A program made the position numbers and the translations under genes. This document shows, in pieces, positions 60,008 to 64,000 of a DNA stretch of 64,000 nt (the first letter of the stretch is position 1; the number at the start of each line of letters is the position of its first letter). The stretch is from Yersinia enterocolitica (GTDB lineage Bacteria > Pseudomonadota > Gammaproteobacteria > Enterobacterales > Enterobacteriaceae). The notes under the pieces were generated by a model. It was given only the letters and a program-made list of their open reading frames with translations. It was not told the DNA's origin and searched no databases. The stretch covers positions 372,001-436,000 of the forward strand of contig NBTC02000002.1 in assembly GCA_002082245.2 (NCBI GenBank), written 5' to 3'.

Positions 60008-62143
60008 TTAATTAGTCTGGCTGATGTGCCTATTCAGTTCACTGAGTTCAGGTAACAGTTCAAGCAATAAACCTATTTGTTGTAAAACCAATTGGTCTTT
60101 GCTCTCCGGCTCAGGATTACAGTTCTGTAGCCGGGTAGATAAGCTGGCTAGCACCTGGGCCATTTTCGCGCTGTCAGGCTGCTCTTGCTCAAGTGTACCC
60201 TCGACATAACAAATCGCATCATTAAGCAGATTCAGGGTGGCGGTGTTGCTCAGTTTCTCTCGATGAGCACCCAGCGCGGATATATAGCTCAGCATCGTGT
60301 GGTTCAGACAGAGCAATCGGAATGCTGCCTCCTGAGTTTCTTTGTCATTTTTGGGTTCGGCAGACATATTTGAGATCACTGAGGCTAACTCCGCGTCGCA
60401 ATTATGTGCATCACGGCGGGCTATACGGTAGGGCAGGCTATTATCTTTGCCTTGATAGTATTGCACCAGAATTGCATCCAAATAGCGGCAGTTGGCATTC
60501 AGCGTTTTATGAACCACCGCAGGGAGGTGGCGGAACTTCCAATCCGGCCAGATAAAACTCACCGCTACCCAGGCGATGGCACAGCCTAGCAGGGTATCAA
60601 ATACCCGAGGTGCGGCAACCTCAAATCCTTCCCCTAATAGGTTAAAACAGAGCAAAACCAGCAGGGTAATAAACATCGTTGCATGAGCATACTGAACATT
60701 ACGGAAAGCAAAAAATAGCACCCCGGTAATGACAATAAGGATGAGTTGCCCCTCAATGGAAGGCACAAAATACAGGATAGGCAAACCAATAAGAATACCC
60801 GCTAGCGTGCCAATTATACGCAATGCAAGGCGGCGGCGCGTCGCATTATAGTTAGGTTGGCAGACAAAAAGACTGGTCAGTAGGATCCAATAGCCGTGGC
60901 GCATGCCTGTTAGTTGAATAAACGCATAACCGAGACATAGCACCACTGACATGCGAACTGCGTGGCGAAATAGTGCAGATTGTGGGGTGAGATGGCGGCT
61001 GATACGCAGCTTGATATCACTCCATCCGGTAATGTGGTCGTCAGACAAACGGCTCTCGGGCTGAGGGCCTTCGGCTAATACTTGTTCGGATTCAATTCCC
61101 GCCAATTGGGCATCAATAGCCCGTAAATTTCTCAGTAAGTGGGAAAGGGCTTTAACTTGCGGGATATTCTCGTTTTGCGCGAGTTCTCTGGCCAGTGCCG
61201 CATCTAAAAACGTAAAGGCTCGCTCGAAGCGAGGATCATGCTGATACTTTTGTCTCATCAGAATGGATTGCGAAAGTTGCAGGCAGGCTCTGGCTTGCAT
61301 ACTCAGTAAGCGCTGAAAGCGGAATAGCACGTCGCTGTAACGGAATTTCTCTCGTAGAACCTGATATTGGACATGTGACGAGCTGGCGCGTTCATGAATA
61401 TCTTGTGCGACAAAATAGTAGTGAAGTGTCCGTCTGGTCCCACGCTGGCCCCGATCACCTTTCAAGCGAGTCACCAGTGAGGCTTTGGCCTGATTTAAGG
61501 TTGATACCAGTGTGCCGTTGGCCATCGCCACATCAATAAGAGGCTGGTCGACATCAGATTCGATATCAGGATCGAAGAGATTAGCTTTTGCTTCCAAATA
61601 GTGAGCAAGCTGCTGGTAGCAACGAGCTAGATTATCCTGCAAGGGGCGGATAGGGAAAATAAGGTGTCCGCACAAGGTCAGTACGTTATACCAAACAGCT
61701 CCGAGCAGCAGCAGTAGCGGCTGTTGGTACCAGATATGGTACATCGAGGTACCCAACATGGTGTAGATAGCAATTAGCAATGCGCCAAAGGCAATGGTTG
61801 CATAGCGTTGCCCCAAAGCCCCCAGCAGAATAAAACCACAGGTTGAAAAGGTCAGACCGAGGGCAAAAAACCAGGGATAAGGAAATAACAACTCTATCGA
61901 TGCGGACGCGACAAAAAAACAGATCAGCGTAATGAATAAATTGCGTAATCGCCCTGTCAGGCGGTCATCAAGATCAGTAAGTGCTGCCGCGACGACACCG
62001 AGTGTTAACGGAATTGTCAGTTTGGGCTGACCAATCCACCACGGAACCGCCGTTACTCCCGCCAACGCGATAAAAATACGGGCATGATAAAGCAGGCTAC
62101 TATTGTAGACATAACGGCGTAAACCAGTGACGAAAGTGAGCAC
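60008..62143 (-). CDS. yccS: YccS, FUSC-family inner-membrane protein
   Basis: The 711-residue protein has two sets of membrane helices (about residues 20-165 and 395-525), separated and followed by cytosolic helical domains. This is the fusaric-acid-resistance/aromatic-efflux (FUSC) architecture. HGYWILLTSLFVCQPNYNATRRR is the family signature region. Function is unproven. The start is GTG 62143 with AGAGG eight bases upstream. yccF ends 23 bp before, suggesting a yccF-yccS operon. Confidence 0.93.
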   Translation of the reverse strand: MLTFVTGLRRYVYNSSLLYHARIFIALAGVTAVPWWIGQPKLTIPLTLGVVAAALTDLDDRLTGRLRNLFITLICFFVASASIELLFPYPWFFALGLTFSTCGFILLGALGQRYATIAFGALLIAIYTMLGTSMYHIWYQQPLLLLLGAVWYNVLTLCGHLIFPIRPLQDNLARCYQQLAHYLEAKANLFDPDIESDVDQPLIDVAMANGTLVSTLNQAKASLVTRLKGDRGQRGTRRTLHYYFVAQDIHERASSSHVQYQVLREKFRYSDVLFRFQRLLSMQARACLQLSQSILMRQKYQHDPRFERAFTFLDAALARELAQNENIPQVKALSHLLRNLRAIDAQLAGIESEQVLAEGPQPESRLSDDHITGWSDIKLRISRHLTPQSALFRHAVRMSVVLCLGYAFIQLTGMRHGYWILLTSLFVCQPNYNATRRRLALRIIGTLAGILIGLPILYFVPSIEGQLILIVITGVLFFAFRNVQYAHATMFITLLVLLCFNLLGEGFEVAAPRVFDTLLGCAIAWVAVSFIWPDWKFRHLPAVVHKTLNANCRYLDAILVQYYQGKDNSLPYRIARRDAHNCDAELASVISNMSAEPKNDKETQEAAFRLLCLNHTMLSYISALGAHREKLSNTATLNLLNDAICYVEGTLEQEQPDSAKMAQVLASLSTRLQNCNPEPESKDQLVLQQIGLLLELLPELSELNRHISQTN

Positions 62144-62166
62144 AAAAAACCTCTAAAACTGAAAAT

Positions 62167-62619
62167 TCAGCGTTGCTGATATTGGCGTTGAGCGTTAGCC
62201 ATTCTCGCTTGCTGTGCCATTTCGACTGAAACGACACGGCGGCCCACGGGCCACAAAGCAATAGCAGCAATTTTAAAATTGGCAATACCGACCGGGATAC
62301 CAATGATGGTTATGCATTGCACAATCCCTGTGGCGATATGGGATAAACACAGCCACCAACCAAATAAAATGAACCAGACAATATTCAGTAACGAGCCGCC
62401 TGCAGTTATCAGAGCATTACTTTTTTCTGGGTATAATTCATTGACATGGATCGCCTCATTGCCATAAGGAAGAAATGATAATTTGGTAATTTCCCAGCAA
62501 GAGCGCGTTAATGGTAAGGTAAAAATCAGAACGACACTGACGACTGTGGCGAATAGCCAGCCCAGTGTGGTGAAGAAACCACCTAAAACAAAATTAAGAA
62601 TATTCAGTACAGTACGCAT
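62167..62619 (-). CDS. yccF: YccF, small inner-membrane protein
   Basis: The 150-residue protein has several hydrophobic segments (LGWLFATVVSVVLIFTLPL, SLLNIVWFILFGWWLCLSH, IVQCITIIGIPVGIANFKI) and the family block PLTRSCWEITKLSFLPYGNE. It has the YccF domain and unknown function. It is transcribed ahead of yccS. Confidence 0.93.
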   Translation of the reverse strand: MRTVLNILNFVLGGFFTTLGWLFATVVSVVLIFTLPLTRSCWEITKLSFLPYGNEAIHVNELYPEKSNALITAGGSLLNIVWFILFGWWLCLSHIATGIVQCITIIGIPVGIANFKIAAIALWPVGRRVVSVEMAQQARMANAQRQYQQR

Positions 62620-62813
62620 AGTGATTTATCTGCCTAGCTGAATAAAAAAACCGCAACGCGGATGAGTGATAACAAACGCTAACCATTCTATATGAATAGG
62701 GCGGGTTAGTTTCCGTTGTCAACTATCGGATACCTGTTGTTTAAACTCAATTATTTTATTTACACTCCATTGTGTTATTTCAATTCACTTAATACGAGTA
62801 ATGGCGCGCAGAT

Positions 62814-64000
62814 ATGGAACTTAAAGCGACATCTTTTGGCAAGCATTTGGCTCAGCACCCTTACAACCGGGTGCGCTTGCTCAATGCTGGCATCGAAGTA
62901 TGCGGTGATAAACATCAGTACCTAATTCCTTTTAACCAGTTGGTTAACATTGAATGTAAGCGCGGTATTGTCTGGGGCGAACTGGAATTTGAATTGCCAG
63001 ACCAACAAGTTGTCCGTTTACATGGCACCGAATGGCAGGAAACTCAACGTTTCTATCAACATTTACTGGGCATCTGGCAGCAATGGAGTGAAGAGATGAG
63101 CTTGGTTTGTGTTGAGGTTTTACATAAACAAGTGGAATCAATCAAGCGGATTGAGCAACAGGATAAATGGTTTAAACGCAGTGAGTTAGGACAGGTGCAG
63201 CACTCTATTCGCGAGGCTTTCGCCTCATTGCCAATACCGGTGCAGCGGTTGAACGAATTTGAGACCTGTCGTGCAGATTATGAGATCTGTTTGCGCTGGT
63301 TGCAGCAAGGTAGTCGCAGTGTAGAACGCCGGAATCAGCAATGGACCAACCGAATGTTGGAAGAGCATCAAGATTTCTTCCAAAGTGTAGAAACCTCCCC
63401 TCTGAATGAATCGCAAAGCCGGGCGGTGGTTAATGGCGAAGACTCGGTATTAGTTCTGGCAGGTGCCGGCAGTGGTAAAACATCGGTGCTGGTAGCCCGT
63501 GCCGGTTGGTTGTTACGCCGTAATGAAGCATTACCGGAGCAGATTTTACTGCTCGCATTTGGCCGTCAGGCGGCTGATGAGATGAATCATCGCATTAAGC
63601 AACGGTTAGCTGTGGATGATATTCAGGCTAAAACCTTCCATGCACTGGCATTGCAGATTATCCAGCAAGGCAGCCGTAAAACACCACTAATCAGTAAATT
63701 AGAATCAGACAGCCAGGCCAGAAGATCGTTATTGATTAAGAATTGGCAACAGCAGTGTAGTGAGAAAAAAGCGCAGGCAAAAGGGTGGCGTGAATGGCTA
63801 ACTGATGAGCTTGAGTGGGAGGTTGATGAGGGTGAGTTTTGGCAAGATAAACGTTTAGCAGCCAGATTGGCGGGGCGGCTGGGGCGTTGGGTAGGGCTGA
63901 TGCGAATGCACGGTGGTAGTCAAGCCGAAATGATTGAGCAGGCCGATGAAGAAGTGCGTGATCTCTTCCAGAAACGTATACGGTTAATGGCACCGTTATT
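62814..64000 (+). CDS. helD: DNA helicase IV, N-terminal part (runs off window end)
   Basis: The frame is open for 395 codons to the window edge. MELKATSFGKHLAQHPYNRV aligns with E. coli HelD, a superfamily 1 helicase of about 684 residues with 3'-5' activity on DNA. Walker A is in VLVLAGAGSGKTSVLVARAG, and LLLAFGRQAADEMNHRI and AKTFHALALQIIQQGS are motifs Ia and Ib-like. The first 100 residues form the family's N-terminal domain. The C-terminal motifs lie beyond the window. Confidence 0.95.
   Translation, partial: MELKATSFGKHLAQHPYNRVRLLNAGIEVCGDKHQYLIPFNQLVNIECKRGIVWGELEFELPDQQVVRLHGTEWQETQRFYQHLLGIWQQWSEEMSLVCVEVLHKQVESIKRIEQQDKWFKRSELGQVQHSIREAFASLPIPVQRLNEFETCRADYEICLRWLQQGSRSVERRNQQWTNRMLEEHQDFFQSVETSPLNESQSRAVVNGEDSVLVLAGAGSGKTSVLVARAGWLLRRNEALPEQILLLAFGRQAADEMNHRIKQRLAVDDIQAKTFHALALQIIQQGSRKTPLISKLESDSQARRSLLIKNWQQQCSEKKAQAKGWREWLTDELEWEVDEGEFWQDKRLAARLAGRLGRWVGLMRMHGGSQAEMIEQADEEVRDLFQKRIRLMAPL

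Overview
The window reads as a Yersinia chromosome, most likely of the Y. pestis / Y. pseudotuberculosis complex. The core genes follow the enteric order known from E. coli: serC-aroA-cmk-rpsA-ihfB-comEC-msbA-lpxK, ycaR-kdsB-ycbJ-elyC-cmoM-mukFEB-ldtD-mepK-ycbL-aspC-ompF-asnS-pncB-pepN-pyrD-zapC-ycbX-rlmKL-uup-pqiABC-rmf-fabA-lonH-matP-ompA-sulA-sxy-yccS-yccF-helD. The species call rests on ERIC-type repeats, on inserted genes and on remembered sequences. No search was run. No IS element, prophage, tRNA, rRNA or CRISPR array was seen.

Layout. 1-10.3 kb: end of serine synthesis, aroA, cmk-rpsA, ihfB, a comEC homologue whose 5' end looks damaged, and the msbA-lpxK lipid A pair. 10.3-12.8 kb: an insertion relative to E. 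coli with ydcJ (2-oxoadipate dioxygenase type) and two cold-shock paralogues, one lacking the usual RNP2 motif. 13.2-23.6 kb: ycaR-kdsB, ycbJ, elyC, and the overlapping cmoM-mukF-mukE-mukB chromosome-condensin operon. 23.9-27.5 kb: peptidoglycan enzymes ldtD and mepK, then ycbL. 27.6-36.7 kb: a CSS/EAL c-di-GMP phosphodiesterase absent from this site in E. coli, aspC, a porin at the ompF position, asnS, pncB, and a pectate lyase (also an insertion) with a probable KdgR operator. 37.3-51.5 kb: pepN, pyrD, zapC, ycbX, rlmKL-uup, pqiABC and the 55-codon rmf gene. 51.6-54.6 kb: a 124-bp tandem array built from ERIC sequence, then a small Yersinia-type operon of an HxlR-family regulator and a second KAS II (FabF-like) enzyme beside fabA. 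54.6-64 kb: lonH, matP, ompA, sulA, sxy, yccS, yccF and the start of helD.

Functional themes are envelope building (aroA and kdsB precursors, msbA, lpxK, elyC, ldtD, mepK, porins, pqiABC), chromosome organisation (ihfB, mukFEB, matP) and division (zapC, sulA), translation (rpsA, asnS, rlmKL, rmf), nucleotide and NAD metabolism (cmk, pyrD, pncB), and unsaturated fatty acid synthesis (fabA plus the extra KAS II). Several control sites can be read directly: a consensus LexA box at sulA, a perfect FabR palindrome with an adjoining FadR-like site at fabA, a PurR-like box and a Shine-Dalgarno-masking pairing at pyrD, a KdgR-like box at the pectate lyase, an unassigned perfect CRP-type palindrome at 12964, and a perfect 9+9 palindrome before the HxlR gene. 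The last, with its two-gene operon, is the best candidate here for an undescribed regulatory unit.
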